Notes under the pieces: generated by a model
Database searches by the model: none
The model's input: only the letters and a program-made list of their open reading frames with translations
What the model was told of the DNA's origin: nothing
DNA from: Ignavibacteria bacterium UBA2360
GTDB lineage: Bacteria > Bacteroidota > Ignavibacteria > Tepidaquicellales > OLB5
DNA length: 64,000 nucleotides
Assembly: GCA_002344125.1 (NCBI GenBank)
Contig: DDTQ01000011.1
Coordinates: 124,001 to 188,000 of the forward strand
Reading direction: 5' to 3'
Translations under genes and position numbers: made by a program
Shown here: positions 36,090 through 44,850 of the stretch, piece by piece
Position numbering within the stretch: position 1 is the first letter of the stretch
Layout: each line of letters begins with the position of its first letter

Positions 36090-36581
36090 TTACTTATCGA
36101 TCTTAAAATCTATTTCAATCCTGAAATCCCCAAGATCAAGCTGTCTGTAAGTAACCTTCGCCATATCAAGCATTTTTTTCGAGGCGCGTACGCTATCGGT
36201 ATCTTTGTATTTATCTGAAAGATAAATTATTTCTTTTATACCTGATTGGATTATGAGCTTTGTGCATTCATTACATGGGAATAATGCCACATAAACCCTT
36301 GAACCATGCAGATCCTTTGTGGAATTCAGTATCGCGTTAGCCTCAGCGTGCACAACGTAGGGATATTTGGTATCATTGTTATCCTCTGATGTTTTGCCCC
36401 AGGGAAGCTGGTCATCATCACAGCCTATCGGGAACCCGTTGTAACCAATACCAACAATTTTGTTGTATTGGTTCACAATACAGGCACCTACCTGTGTACT
36501 GGGATCCTTGCTCCGCTTAGCTGAAAGCAATGCGATCCCCATAAAATACTCATCCCACGAAATGTAATCTTTTCTTTTCAT
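36090..36581 (-). CDS. dCMP deaminase
   Basis: A 163-residue zinc deaminase that converts dCMP to dUMP for thymidylate synthesis. SKDPSTQVGACIV and GIGYNGFPIGCDD are family blocks. The zinc ligands are His78 in HAEAN (with Glu80 as proton shuttle) and the two Cys of PCNEC at 103 and 106. The similarity is to ComEB and phage-type dCMP deaminases. It lies between the kinase-like gene and the cobalamin adenosyltransferase in the same direction. Confidence 0.93.
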   Translation of the reverse strand: MKRKDYISWDEYFMGIALLSAKRSKDPSTQVGACIVNQYNKIVGIGYNGFPIGCDDDQLPWGKTSEDNNDTKYPYVVHAEANAILNSTKDLHGSRVYVALFPCNECTKLIIQSGIKEIIYLSDKYKDTDSVRASKKMLDMAKVTYRQLDLGDFRIEIDFKIDK

Positions 36582-36644
36582 GTCCTCGTCATTCCCTGTT
36601 CACCCTTTTGGGGCGTAGGCGGGAATCTTCACCTTTATTTTGTC

Positions 36645-36664
36645 ATTCCTGCGAAGGCAGGAAT
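36645..36664. repeat. Dispersed palindrome, ATTCCTGC family
   Basis: ATTCCTGC (36645-36652) and GCAGGAAT (36657-36664) around a GAAG loop. The arms are identical to those of 17113-17132. A decayed copy (GTCATTCCC through GGGAATCTTCA) lies just before it at about 36590-36635. The pair fills the 110-base gap between two operon genes. Confidence 0.85.
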
Positions 36665-36692
36665 CTTCATCAATTGAAGTTAATAATTCTAA

Positions 36693-37226
36693 TTATACAT
36701 ACTTCTTCAATTCAGCATTCATCTCATCAAGCGAGCCGTCATTCATAATAAGATAATCAGTATAGGCAATCGGACCTCCTTTATCAAGCTTCTCAATCTC
36801 ACTTATATCACGGCTTTTTGATTCCTCATTAGTCAGCGGTCTGAAGGGTCTTTTAAGCAGCCTTTCATAACGCAGATCCTTAGTAGTATAAATTGTTATC
36901 AGCTTAAATGATTCACCAAACTTATCTTTTAATATCTTAAACTCTTCCCATGAATACAGGCTTTCTATGACAACATTACTGTGCTTCATAAACTCTTCAA
37001 TTACCGGCAGCGACTTCACTGCCATTGCACCCATACCAAACTCTCTGCGCAGATTTTCTCTTGTCGCGCGTTCATTGGCTTCGTTCACTTCAAGTCCCAG
37101 CCGCTTCATCTCATTCATAACAACCTCGCCAAAGTAAACACGCCTGTAGCCGCTTTCAACGAAGAATTTCACCGCTTCGCTTTTGCCTGAGCCGCACATA
37201 CCAACAACCGCAATAATTTTATTCAA
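36693..37226 (-). CDS. UPF0200-like P-loop kinase
   Basis: A 177-residue nucleoside/nucleotide-kinase-like ATPase. Its Walker A is GMCGSGKS at residues 9-16, followed by GEVVMNEMKRLGLEVNEAN and REFGMGAMA, which fit the UPF0200 family (dephospho-CoA-kinase-like fold, best known from archaea). RFERL-type Arg residues appear as LRYERLLKRPFR, and it ends with the ADYMIVNEGSLEE-like block YTDYLIMNDGSLDE. The substrate is unknown. It lies 29 bases downstream of the BFD-like gene in the B12 block. Confidence 0.72.
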   Translation of the reverse strand: MNKIIAVVGMCGSGKSEAVKFFVESGYRRVYFGEVVMNEMKRLGLEVNEANERATRENLRREFGMGAMAVKSLPVIEEFMKHSNVVIESLYSWEEFKILKDKFGESFKLITIYTTKDLRYERLLKRPFRPLTNEESKSRDISEIEKLDKGGPIAYTDYLIMNDGSLDEMNAELKKYV

Positions 37227-37255
37227 TTAAACACCTCTTTTGAAGGAATGGAAAT

Positions 37256-37447
37256 TTATTCAATCACAGGTTCAAATTCCGTTTCACCTGTTTTAAGCAT
37301 TAACTCAATGTATGGATGACAAAACTGGCAATTATTGCCGAATTCAATATACTCTTTAAGTTCATTGATGCTCTTTAATCCATACTTATCCGCAGTCTTT
37401 TTCATATCAGAAAACAATACATCGGAACATACGCATTTGGTAACCAT
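37256..37447 (-). CDS. BFD-like [2Fe-2S]-binding protein
   Basis: A 63-residue protein with Cys5, Cys7, Cys40 and Cys43, giving the CxC-X32-CxxC pattern of bacterioferritin-associated-ferredoxin-like domains. Two short helices between the pairs fit the fold. Such proteins carry a [2Fe-2S] cluster and donate electrons. In this operon it could supply electrons for cobalamin reduction before adenosylation, which is a guess from context. Confidence 0.7.
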   Translation of the reverse strand: MVTKCVCSDVLFSDMKKTADKYGLKSINELKEYIEFGNNCQFCHPYIELMLKTGETEFEPVIE

Positions 37448-37469
37448 AAATCAGTTTAGACCGTAATTC

Positions 37470-37775
37470 TTATTTTATCTTCTTTAAAATCTTTTTGGCG
37501 TTTCTTCTACCATGAATAATTGTAAGGACTTCAACAATATCATCTAATATATTATAAATCACCCTGTACTCGTTAATGAATATCTCACGAATATTCTCTT
37601 TCATCAGCTCAGGGACTATTCTTCCTCTGTTTGAAAATGCTTTGAGGCTTTCACCTGCTTCAAATATTGAATCCGCAAACACATAAGCGTAAAATTTTGA
37701 ATCTTTGCTTATATACTCACAAATTGCATCAATATCTTTAAAAGATTGCTCAGTCCAAACTACTTTCTTATCCAT
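37470..37775 (-). CDS. ParE/RelE-family toxin
   Basis: A 101-residue protein of the RelE/ParE superfamily: WTEQSFKDIDAICEYI at the start, a central GRIVPELMKENIREIFINEYRVIY-type strand pair (central region about 50-75), and the C-terminal VLTIIHGRRN block that carries the conserved basic residues. ParE members poison gyrase and RelE members cut mRNA; the sequence alone does not settle which. It overlaps the upstream antitoxin gene by 16 bases. Confidence 0.85.
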   Translation of the reverse strand: MDKKVVWTEQSFKDIDAICEYISKDSKFYAYVFADSIFEAGESLKAFSNRGRIVPELMKENIREIFINEYRVIYNILDDIVEVLTIIHGRRNAKKILKKIK

Positions 37776-37969
37776 CTTTTCAGTTTCAACTTCATTTGAT
37801 CAGTGCTGTAAGTCTTACCAGCCATTGCGTCAGTCAGTCCTTTTTCAATCTTTTGTAATACATACAAATGATACTGGATATCCTCATATGTACAATCATC
37901 TGGCATTTCTTTCAAAAGTTTTGAAGCACTCCTTTTAGGATTCAGTGTTTTTGATTTTATTATAGACAT
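37760..37969 (-). CDS. Putative antitoxin of the ParE/RelE pair
   Basis: A 69-residue, charged, mainly helical protein that overlaps the toxin gene by 16 bases and precedes it, the usual antitoxin-first order. It has the MPDDCTYEDIQYHLYVLQKIEKGL helix typical of small antitoxins paired with RelE-like toxins (about residues 26-49). It begins 11 bases after the metH stop. No DNA-binding motif is certain. Confidence 0.75.
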   Translation of the reverse strand: MSIIKSKTLNPKRSASKLLKEMPDDCTYEDIQYHLYVLQKIEKGLTDAMAGKTYSTDQMKLKLKRWIRK

Positions 37970-37980
37970 AATACAGTAAT

Positions 37981-40900
37981 TTAAATTACTTCTTTTTCAG
38001 TTCTCTCATATCCCAGTATTGGAGCAAGCCATCTTTCAATTTCTTCAACAGGCATATTCTTACGGGATGCGTATTCTTCGACCTGGTCACGGGATATTTT
38101 GCCTACATTAAAGTATTTTGATTCCGGGTGTGAAAAATATAACCCGCTCACTGATGAAGCGGGATACATAGCGAAGCTTTCTGTTAATTTAATACCGGTA
38201 TTCTCTTCGGCTTCAAGCAGATCGAATATCAACTGCTTTTCCGTGTGGTCAGGCTGTGCGGGGTAACCCGGCGCGGGCCTTATGCCATGATATTTTTCGG
38301 CAATAATCTCCTCGTTGCTTAGATTTTCGTTCTTGGCATATCCCCAGAATTCCTTTCGCACCAGCTCATGCATCAGCTCAGCGAACGCCTCGGCAAGCCT
38401 ATCGGCAATTGCCTTGGTCATAATGCTGTTGTAATCATCGTGTTCCTTCGCGAATTTTTCAAGCAGCGCTTCTATTCCAATCCCGGTTGTAACCGCAAAG
38501 CAGCCCATGTAATCATTTGCGCCGGATTCCTTTGGCGCCACAAGATCGCTTAATGCATAATAAGGATCATCATTTGTTTTTTCCGCCTGCTGCCTAAGTG
38601 TATGCAGGGTAGCTGCGACTTCTTTTCTTTTCTCGTTTGAATAAAGTTCAATATCATCACCAACTGAATTAGCGGGATACAGCCCAATCACAGCCTTAGC
38701 CTTAAGCCACTTATTTGCTATAATATCATCAAGCAACTTATTGGCATCATCGTAAATTTTCTTCGCTTCGCTTCCGTAATTCTTATCATCAAAAATTGCC
38801 GGGTACTTACCTTTCAACTCCCATGTTAAAAAGAACGGTGTCCAGTCAATCTTTTCGCGAATCTTATCCAGCGGGAAATCATCAAAAACTTTGTTTCCTG
38901 TGAATGTTGGTTTAGTGAATACGGTTTCCTGCCAGTTTATCTTCAATCCTTTTTCACGGGCGTCTGCGATTTTCAGGAATTTTTTATTATCTTTTCTGCC
39001 TTTATGAGATATCCTCATGCGCTCATATTCCTGCTTAACCGCGCCAACAAATCCCTCGCGGTTATCTTTGTTCATCAGGCTTCCGGCAACGGTTACGCTT
39101 CTCGAGGCATCAAGCACGTGTACAGTTGGATTGGAATAATTTGGCGCTATCTTAACAGCAGCGTGAATTTTTGATGTAGTAGCTCCGCCGATCAAGAGCG
39201 GTACAACAAATCCCTGGCGCTCCATTTCTTTGGCAACGTGAACCATCTCATCAAGCGAGGGGGTTATAAGTCCGCTTAGACCAATTATATCAACATTCTT
39301 TTCTTTTGCAATCTGTAGAATTTTTTCGGCTGGAACCATCACACCAAGATCGATAACTTCATAATTATTGCAGCCAAGCACAACACCAACAATATTTTTA
39401 CCTATATCATGCACATCACCTTTAACAGTCGCGAGCAGTATCCTGCCATTGATGCTTGATGCGCCTGCGGCTTTAGCCGCTTCGATATACGGCGTTAAAT
39501 ACGCCACCGATTTTTTCATTACCCTTGCGCTTTTTACAACCTGCGGAAGGAACATTTTTCCCGCGCCAAAAAGATCACCAACAACATTCATGCCATCCAT
39601 CAACGGTCCCTCAATAACATCAAGCGGCTGCGGGTATTTTTGACGGGCTTCTTCGGTATCAGCATCAATATATTCAACAATGCCCTTAATTAGCGCATGT
39701 TTTAATCTCTCTTCAACCGGCGCGTTGCGCCATGCGTTATCATGCTCAATTACTTTACCTTTGGTTTTGATGGTATCCGCAAACTGTACCAGCCTTTCTG
39801 TGGCATCATCCCTTCGGTTCAGGAGTACATCTTCAACCAGTTCCAGCAGGTCTTTGGGAATTTCATCGTACACTTCTATCATACCCGCGTTCACAATACC
39901 CATGTCCATTCCCGCTTTGATAGCGTGATACAGAAAAGCTGAGTGCATCGCTTCTCTGACAACATTATTTCCGCGGAATGAAAATGAGATATTGCTAACA
40001 CCCCCGCTGACCTTTGCAAGCGGCAGGTTCTCTTTTATCCATTTGGTTGCGTTGATGTAGTCAACAGCATAATTATTATGTTCGTCAATTCCCGTTGCTA
40101 CAGTAAGTATGTTAGGATCAAAAATAATATCCTGAGGCGGGAAGCCTACTTTTTTCGTTAATATATCATAACATCTTTTGCAGATGGCAATCCTTCTTTC
40201 GTAACTATCAGCCTGCCCGTTCTCATCAAATGCCATAATTATTACAGCCGCACCGTAAAGTTTAACTTTGCGGGCGTGCTCAATAAACTTTTCTTCGCCT
40301 TCTTTTAAGCTTATAGAATTTACTATTCCTTTACCCTGCAGGCATTTTAAGCCCGCTTCAATTATCTCCCATTTGGATGAATCAAGCATCACAGGTACTC
40401 TGGCAATATCAGGCTCAACGGCAACAAGCTTCAGGAATTTTTCCATAGCAGCTACACCGTCTATCATACCCTCATCCATGTTAATATCTATCACCTGCGC
40501 GCCGCTTTCAACCTGCTGCAAAGCAACGCTTAACGCTTCTTCGTAATTTTCTTCACGTATCAGCTTTGCGAATTTTGCCGAACCTGTGATATTGGTGCGT
40601 TCGCCAATATTAACAAAATTTGTTTGCGGGGTAACGTTCAGCGCTTCGAGTCCGCTTAGTCTTAAATACGGATGTACTTCAGGAATCTTCCTTGGCGGAA
40701 TATCCTTTAATAACGTGGTTATTTGTCTAATGTGATCCGGTGTCGTTCCGCAGCATCCGCCAACAAGATTTAAGAATCCGCTTTTGGCAAAATCAAGTAA
40801 CAGCTCCGCTGTTTCTTTGGGAAGCTCATCATACTCGCCAAATTCATTCGGCAGCCCCGCATTAGGGTATGCGCTTAAATATACATTCGCTTTTTCAGAA

Positions 40901-41673
40901 AGCTCTTCTATATAAGGGCGCATTTCCTTCGCGCCAAGTGAGCAGTTCAGGCCAACACTCATTAATCCCGCATGGCTTATCGAATTCCAGAACGCTTCAA
41001 CAGTCTGACCCGAGAGCGTCCTCCCGCTGAGATCTGTAATGGTACCTGATACCATTACAGGCAGTTTCCTGCCAATGGTATCAAAATGCTCATTGATAGC
41101 GAAGAGTGCCGCCTTGCAGTTTAATGTATCAAACACTGTTTCAACCAGCAGAATATCAACGCCGCCATCAATTAATCCCCTAACCTGTTCAAGATATGAA
41201 TCCTTGATCTGGTCAAATGTTACTGCTCTGAAGCCCGGATCGTTTACATCAGGTGAGAGCGAAAGAGTTTTGTTCATGGGTCCGATAGCCCCCGCAACAA
41301 AGCGGGGTTTACCGGGTGTTTTAGCTGTGAATTTATCAGCGGCAATTCTTGCCAGCTTCGCTGATTCAAAATTTATCTCATAAACAGCATCTTCAGTATG
41401 ATAGTCGCCCTGGGATATTGAAGTGGAATTGAACGTATTAGTGCCCACAATATCACTACCTGCATCAAGATACTCCTCATAAATTTCAGAAATTATCTTT
41501 TGCTGTGTGATATTTAAAATATCGTTATTGCCTTTCAGGTCATAGGGATGGTCTCTGAATCTTTCCCCCCTGAAATCAGCTTCGCTGAGCATACGCCTTT
41601 GGATCATCGTGCCGCGGGGGCCATCAAGGAATACTATTCGTTTCTTTAATTCTTCAAATAATCGCGATATCAT
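37981..41673 (-). CDS. metH: Cobalamin-dependent methionine synthase MetH
   Basis: A full-length 1230-residue MetH. The homocysteine domain (about 1-330) has zinc Cys residues in NCSLGAKEM and GGCCGTTPDH. The methyltetrahydrofolate domain follows (about 350-620, NIGERTNITGS). The cap and B12-binding domain (about 650-890) has DVHDIGKNIVG near 752, with the His that coordinates cobalt, and GLSGLITPSLDEM. The reactivation domain ends the protein (about 910-1220, with RPAPGYPAQPDH). It makes methionine from homocysteine using methylcobalamin. It lies 10 bases downstream of the transporter gene in the B12 block. Confidence 0.97.
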   Translation of the reverse strand: MISRLFEELKKRIVFLDGPRGTMIQRRMLSEADFRGERFRDHPYDLKGNNDILNITQQKIISEIYEEYLDAGSDIVGTNTFNSTSISQGDYHTEDAVYEINFESAKLARIAADKFTAKTPGKPRFVAGAIGPMNKTLSLSPDVNDPGFRAVTFDQIKDSYLEQVRGLIDGGVDILLVETVFDTLNCKAALFAINEHFDTIGRKLPVMVSGTITDLSGRTLSGQTVEAFWNSISHAGLMSVGLNCSLGAKEMRPYIEELSEKANVYLSAYPNAGLPNEFGEYDELPKETAELLLDFAKSGFLNLVGGCCGTTPDHIRQITTLLKDIPPRKIPEVHPYLRLSGLEALNVTPQTNFVNIGERTNITGSAKFAKLIREENYEEALSVALQQVESGAQVIDINMDEGMIDGVAAMEKFLKLVAVEPDIARVPVMLDSSKWEIIEAGLKCLQGKGIVNSISLKEGEEKFIEHARKVKLYGAAVIIMAFDENGQADSYERRIAICKRCYDILTKKVGFPPQDIIFDPNILTVATGIDEHNNYAVDYINATKWIKENLPLAKVSGGVSNISFSFRGNNVVREAMHSAFLYHAIKAGMDMGIVNAGMIEVYDEIPKDLLELVEDVLLNRRDDATERLVQFADTIKTKGKVIEHDNAWRNAPVEERLKHALIKGIVEYIDADTEEARQKYPQPLDVIEGPLMDGMNVVGDLFGAGKMFLPQVVKSARVMKKSVAYLTPYIEAAKAAGASSINGRILLATVKGDVHDIGKNIVGVVLGCNNYEVIDLGVMVPAEKILQIAKEKNVDIIGLSGLITPSLDEMVHVAKEMERQGFVVPLLIGGATTSKIHAAVKIAPNYSNPTVHVLDASRSVTVAGSLMNKDNREGFVGAVKQEYERMRISHKGRKDNKKFLKIADAREKGLKINWQETVFTKPTFTGNKVFDDFPLDKIREKIDWTPFFLTWELKGKYPAIFDDKNYGSEAKKIYDDANKLLDDIIANKWLKAKAVIGLYPANSVGDDIELYSNEKRKEVAATLHTLRQQAEKTNDDPYYALSDLVAPKESGANDYMGCFAVTTGIGIEALLEKFAKEHDDYNSIMTKAIADRLAEAFAELMHELVRKEFWGYAKNENLSNEEIIAEKYHGIRPAPGYPAQPDHTEKQLIFDLLEAEENTGIKLTESFAMYPASSVSGLYFSHPESKYFNVGKISRDQVEEYASRKNMPVEEIERWLAPILGYERTEKEVI

Positions 41674-41683
41674 AAATTGAGTT

Positions 41684-42241
41684 TTATTTCCTGATCTTTG
41701 CTTCTTTTAATTCCGCAGTGCCAACAAACCTTGTAACAAGTTCATATATACCGAACATTGCTGTTACATAGAAGAGATCACCGCCGAGTGAATTGCGGAA
41801 GAATGGAATTGCCATCGTGTAACACTCAATAAGTCCTTTGAAATTCATTTCATAGAACATACCGCTTAGCCAAACACCAAAGTTTGTTACAAGAAAGAAA
41901 ACTATTGAAGAAACAAGTGTTGTACCTGCAATATATCCGGCTTTGCCGAGACCCTGTTTGGATTCAATTCTTTTCTTAAGCCAAAGACCAATAAAAGCGA
42001 CGAGCGCGAATGCACCGTAAACCCATTCAATACCCGCATAAAAGCCGATGAAGATATCGCTTAAGAGCATTGCCGCAATTGGCAGTATAAATGCGTATTT
42101 TTTATCCATGTAAACGGCCGCAAAAAGCGCAATAGCCGCAACAGGCGCAAAGTTCATTGGATGAGGAATGAGTCTTGAAAAGGCTGCGAATAATATTAAT
42201 ACAGCCGCTATAATAAAGTTTGTCATTTTAGAGTTATTCAT
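41684..42241 (-). CDS. DUF6580-like membrane transport component (ECF-S-like)
   Basis: A membrane protein of about 185 residues with five to six helices. The opening LILFAAFSRLIPHPMNFAPVAAIALFAA and the block LPIAAMLLSDIFIGFYAG resemble the DUF6580 family of putative transport proteins, whose topology is like ECF S-components. Its place between the BtuB-like receptor and MetH behind a B12 riboswitch suggests inner-membrane corrinoid or cobalt transport. No ECF ATPases are in the window. The frame extends to 42286, but I prefer the ATG at 42241, which has AGGAGA about 10 bases upstream and avoids overlap with the preceding gene. Confidence 0.7.
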   Translation of the reverse strand: MNNSKMTNFIIAAVLILFAAFSRLIPHPMNFAPVAAIALFAAVYMDKKYAFILPIAAMLLSDIFIGFYAGIEWVYGAFALVAFIGLWLKKRIESKQGLGKAGYIAGTTLVSSIVFFLVTNFGVWLSGMFYEMNFKGLIECYTMAIPFFRNSLGGDLFYVTAMFGIYELVTRFVGTAELKEAKIRK

Positions 42242-42267
42242 TGTTGATTTCTCCTTTGAGATTATAA

Positions 42268-42825
42268 TTATTTTTCTGTTTTCCAAATGCTTCTAAAATC
42301 AAAATTGATCCTGCATTTCCCAAGATCAAAGGTAAAAGAACCGTTGTTTTCTTCTGTCACATTTTTATATTTTCCGCTTTCGAGAACAAAAATCTCTGCT
42401 GTTGAACTTTCAATATCTATTATTACATAATATTTTACTCCGTGATGCTGATAAATTATGTATTTTGCCTCTTTATCTTTTCCTGCAGTCGATGGAGATA
42501 ATATTTCAAAAATTAATTCCGGGGTGGTTTCTATGTAATCACCTGTAACCGGCTTGCAAACAACAGAGTTATCAGGGCAAAACACATTGTTATCGTGTTC
42601 ATCGTTTATCCTCCAGTCCAGCGCAATAAACGCCTGGCACTCACTGCAATTTTTCAACAGCTCATTCAGTTGTATTCCAATATTAGCTGAAACAAGCTGG
42701 TGTTTCTTTGTAGGTGAAGGACTCATTGAGTATGGAACACCATCAATTAACTCCCATTTACCTTCCCATGCAAGGTAATCTTCGAATTTGTAATTCGGAC
42801 GGAACTCAATTCTTAGTTTTTCCAA
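42268..42825 (-). CDS. Uma2 family (DUF820) putative restriction-endonuclease-fold nuclease
   Basis: A 185-residue PD-(D/E)xK-fold protein. WELIDGVPYSMSPSPTKKHQ near 24 is the Uma2 entry, VFCPDNSVVC near 81 supplies the catalytic Asp, PELIFEILSPSTAGKDKEAKYIIYQ near 102 supplies the E...K pair, and YYVIIDIE follows. These proteins are abundant in cyanobacteria and some Bacteroidota, with uncertain roles. Its insertion between the receptor and transporter genes of a B12 block is odd. Confidence 0.87.
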   Translation of the reverse strand: MEKLRIEFRPNYKFEDYLAWEGKWELIDGVPYSMSPSPTKKHQLVSANIGIQLNELLKNCSECQAFIALDWRINDEHDNNVFCPDNSVVCKPVTGDYIETTPELIFEILSPSTAGKDKEAKYIIYQHHGVKYYVIIDIESSTAEIFVLESGKYKNVTEENNGSFTFDLGKCRINFDFRSIWKTEK

Positions 42826-42851
42826 TTTATTCGTTTTATGCTAAGTGAATT

Positions 42852-44846
42852 TCAGTATTTAATACTTAATTCAAATTTATAATTCCTGAGCGGCATCGGG
42901 TAACCCGGCAGCACAGAATAATCTTCATTCAGAATATTATTAACTATGAATCTTACGCCTGTTTCAAACCCTGAAAACCTGAATCCTGCCCCGATATTCC
43001 CCTCCAATACATCATACCTGGGAATAAACTGAGTGTTTTCAAAGTTTGAATACCTTCTGGTTGAAAAATTATAAAACAGGCTAAAAGATACATATTTTAA
43101 TAATTTACTTGTAGTCAAATAATTCAACATAATTGTGCCTTTTACCATCTCTTTTGGCAGGTAAATCAGTTGTTTACCATAAGTTGGATCACCCGGGAAA
43201 TCTTCGCTCTTTTTGATTGCGCTTCCAAAGCTGTAGTTCAGCCCCAAATTGGCAATAAAAGATTTACTTAGTTTGAATTCACTTCTCAAGCTTGCATCTA
43301 TACCTTCAGAAAGAACTTTCTGGATATTCTGCGGCCGCCATATTGTACCCGAAACCGGGCTCCACACTATTCTATCCTTTGTGTTTATATAATAGTATGA
43401 AACCTCAAAATGATTCAGGGCGGCTAAATTAAACTTATAGTATAGCCCCGCATCAAAACTCAAAGACCGTTCAGGTTTGAGATCTATGTTGCCGGCATTT
43501 TTCCAATACAATTCATTAAAAGTAGGCGCGCTGAAATTATTGCCAACTGAAGATTTCAGGTGAAGATCCGTTTTGCCAAACGGCTTAAAATTCAGACCGA
43601 GCTTTCCGGTAATTACATTGTGATCAGATATGCCGGAGTAATGATCGTATCTTGCACTCGGATAAATTGTTAAATCCGAACCGTTTGAAATATTAAAGAT
43701 ATATTTTGATACAATAAACACTGAAGCCTGAGTGGATCCCGCATCTTCGGTTTCGTTGCTTTTCATATCATCAAGGTTGAGCTCAACACCGGACTCAATA
43801 CTAATGATTTCCGATGGCAAGAAGCTATACGTACTTGAAGCAGTAACCCTGCGAAGCTTATAGAAACTGTTTATTTCGGTAGTAAGATTAAATGTTGCAG
43901 GATCATAATATTTCTGAAGTTGATACATGTGAGAAAGATCAGTTTTTGAAAAAACTTTGGTTGAAATCTTTTTATCATATAAAAAACCTGTCATAAATAT
44001 TTTATCTTCCTGTCTTGCCAAACCTGTTGAGTATCCCAGAAATACACCGGGTACACCGCGTTCAAATGAAGAGTACCGCGCAAAGTATTTCATCGACATA
44101 TCATCTTTCTCGGAATATTTAATATCAAAGTTCAATGCCTGAGTGTTAAAATCAGAGTTCTCTCTTTCATATTCAACAATATTCAATCCATTTTTGAAAT
44201 TAAACCTGAATCCGTTACCTGCTCTTTCATCAGATGCCGAAATGTTATAAGAAAGCTTTTGGGCTAAACCTAATTTGAAGTTCTGCGAAAGCTTCCCGTA
44301 AAATTTCCTGTAACCGTATGAGCCGGTTTCACCTTTAACATTAAAGCTAAGCGGTTTATCGGAACCGCGCGTTGTAATGATATTTATGACACCGCCAATT
44401 GCATCACTGCCGTATAGAGCTGATGAACCGCCTTTGGAAATTTCGATGCGCTCAATATCTTCAAGGTCAAACAGCGAAAGATCATATTGTGCATTTTGCC
44501 TGCTGTTCAGTCTCATGCCATCGATCAGCACAAGCGTATGTTCACTTTGCGTAGCGTTGAGTGATATTGTTTTGGTGCCGGAATTGAATCCGTAATCTTT
44601 AATAAACACCGCGTCACTCAGGCTCAGGGCATCAGGCAGCCTGCTGCCGTTGATTCGCTGCAGCAACTCACTGCCAATAACCTGTAACTTATTGGGTGCT
44701 TCGGAGTTTTTCATTTTCAGACGGTTTGATTCCACAACAATTTCATCAGTCACAACACTATCCTGCCCTGAAGAATTGTTCTCCTGGGCAGGAATAATTG
44801 TTATGAAAATAGAAAGTACAACTAGTATTTTAATGACATTTCTCAA
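42852..44846 (-). CDS. btuB: TonB-dependent receptor, BtuB-like vitamin B12 transporter
   Basis: A 664-residue outer-membrane receptor. After a signal peptide (to about residue 20) comes the TonB box region DEIVVESNRL, then the plug (about 50-165) with LVLIDGMRLNSRQ and IERIEISKGGSSALYGSDAIGGVINIIT, then a 22-strand barrel ending in an aromatic last strand. Size and plug sequence match the BtuB/vitamin-B12 group, shorter than SusC-type receptors. The cobalamin riboswitch upstream supports this specificity. It starts 4 bases after the BtuG-like lipoprotein gene. Confidence 0.88.
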   Translation of the reverse strand: MRNVIKILVVLSIFITIIPAQENNSSGQDSVVTDEIVVESNRLKMKNSEAPNKLQVIGSELLQRINGSRLPDALSLSDAVFIKDYGFNSGTKTISLNATQSEHTLVLIDGMRLNSRQNAQYDLSLFDLEDIERIEISKGGSSALYGSDAIGGVINIITTRGSDKPLSFNVKGETGSYGYRKFYGKLSQNFKLGLAQKLSYNISASDERAGNGFRFNFKNGLNIVEYERENSDFNTQALNFDIKYSEKDDMSMKYFARYSSFERGVPGVFLGYSTGLARQEDKIFMTGFLYDKKISTKVFSKTDLSHMYQLQKYYDPATFNLTTEINSFYKLRRVTASSTYSFLPSEIISIESGVELNLDDMKSNETEDAGSTQASVFIVSKYIFNISNGSDLTIYPSARYDHYSGISDHNVITGKLGLNFKPFGKTDLHLKSSVGNNFSAPTFNELYWKNAGNIDLKPERSLSFDAGLYYKFNLAALNHFEVSYYYINTKDRIVWSPVSGTIWRPQNIQKVLSEGIDASLRSEFKLSKSFIANLGLNYSFGSAIKKSEDFPGDPTYGKQLIYLPKEMVKGTIMLNYLTTSKLLKYVSFSLFYNFSTRRYSNFENTQFIPRYDVLEGNIGAGFRFSGFETGVRFIVNNILNEDYSVLPGYPMPLRNYKFELSIKY

Positions 44847-44850
44847 ACGT

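Noticed and set aside
36582..36692. Promoter or terminator between the UPF0200-like and dCMP deaminase genes
   Set aside because: The palindrome there has no T-run and matches a dispersed repeat elsewhere; no clear promoter element was found, so it does not prove an operon boundary.
42242..42286. Upstream start for the DUF6580-like gene overlapping Uma2
   Set aside because: The extra residues are Lys/Ile-rich and precede the first helix with no family match; the internal ATG at 42241 has a clear AGGAGA motif.
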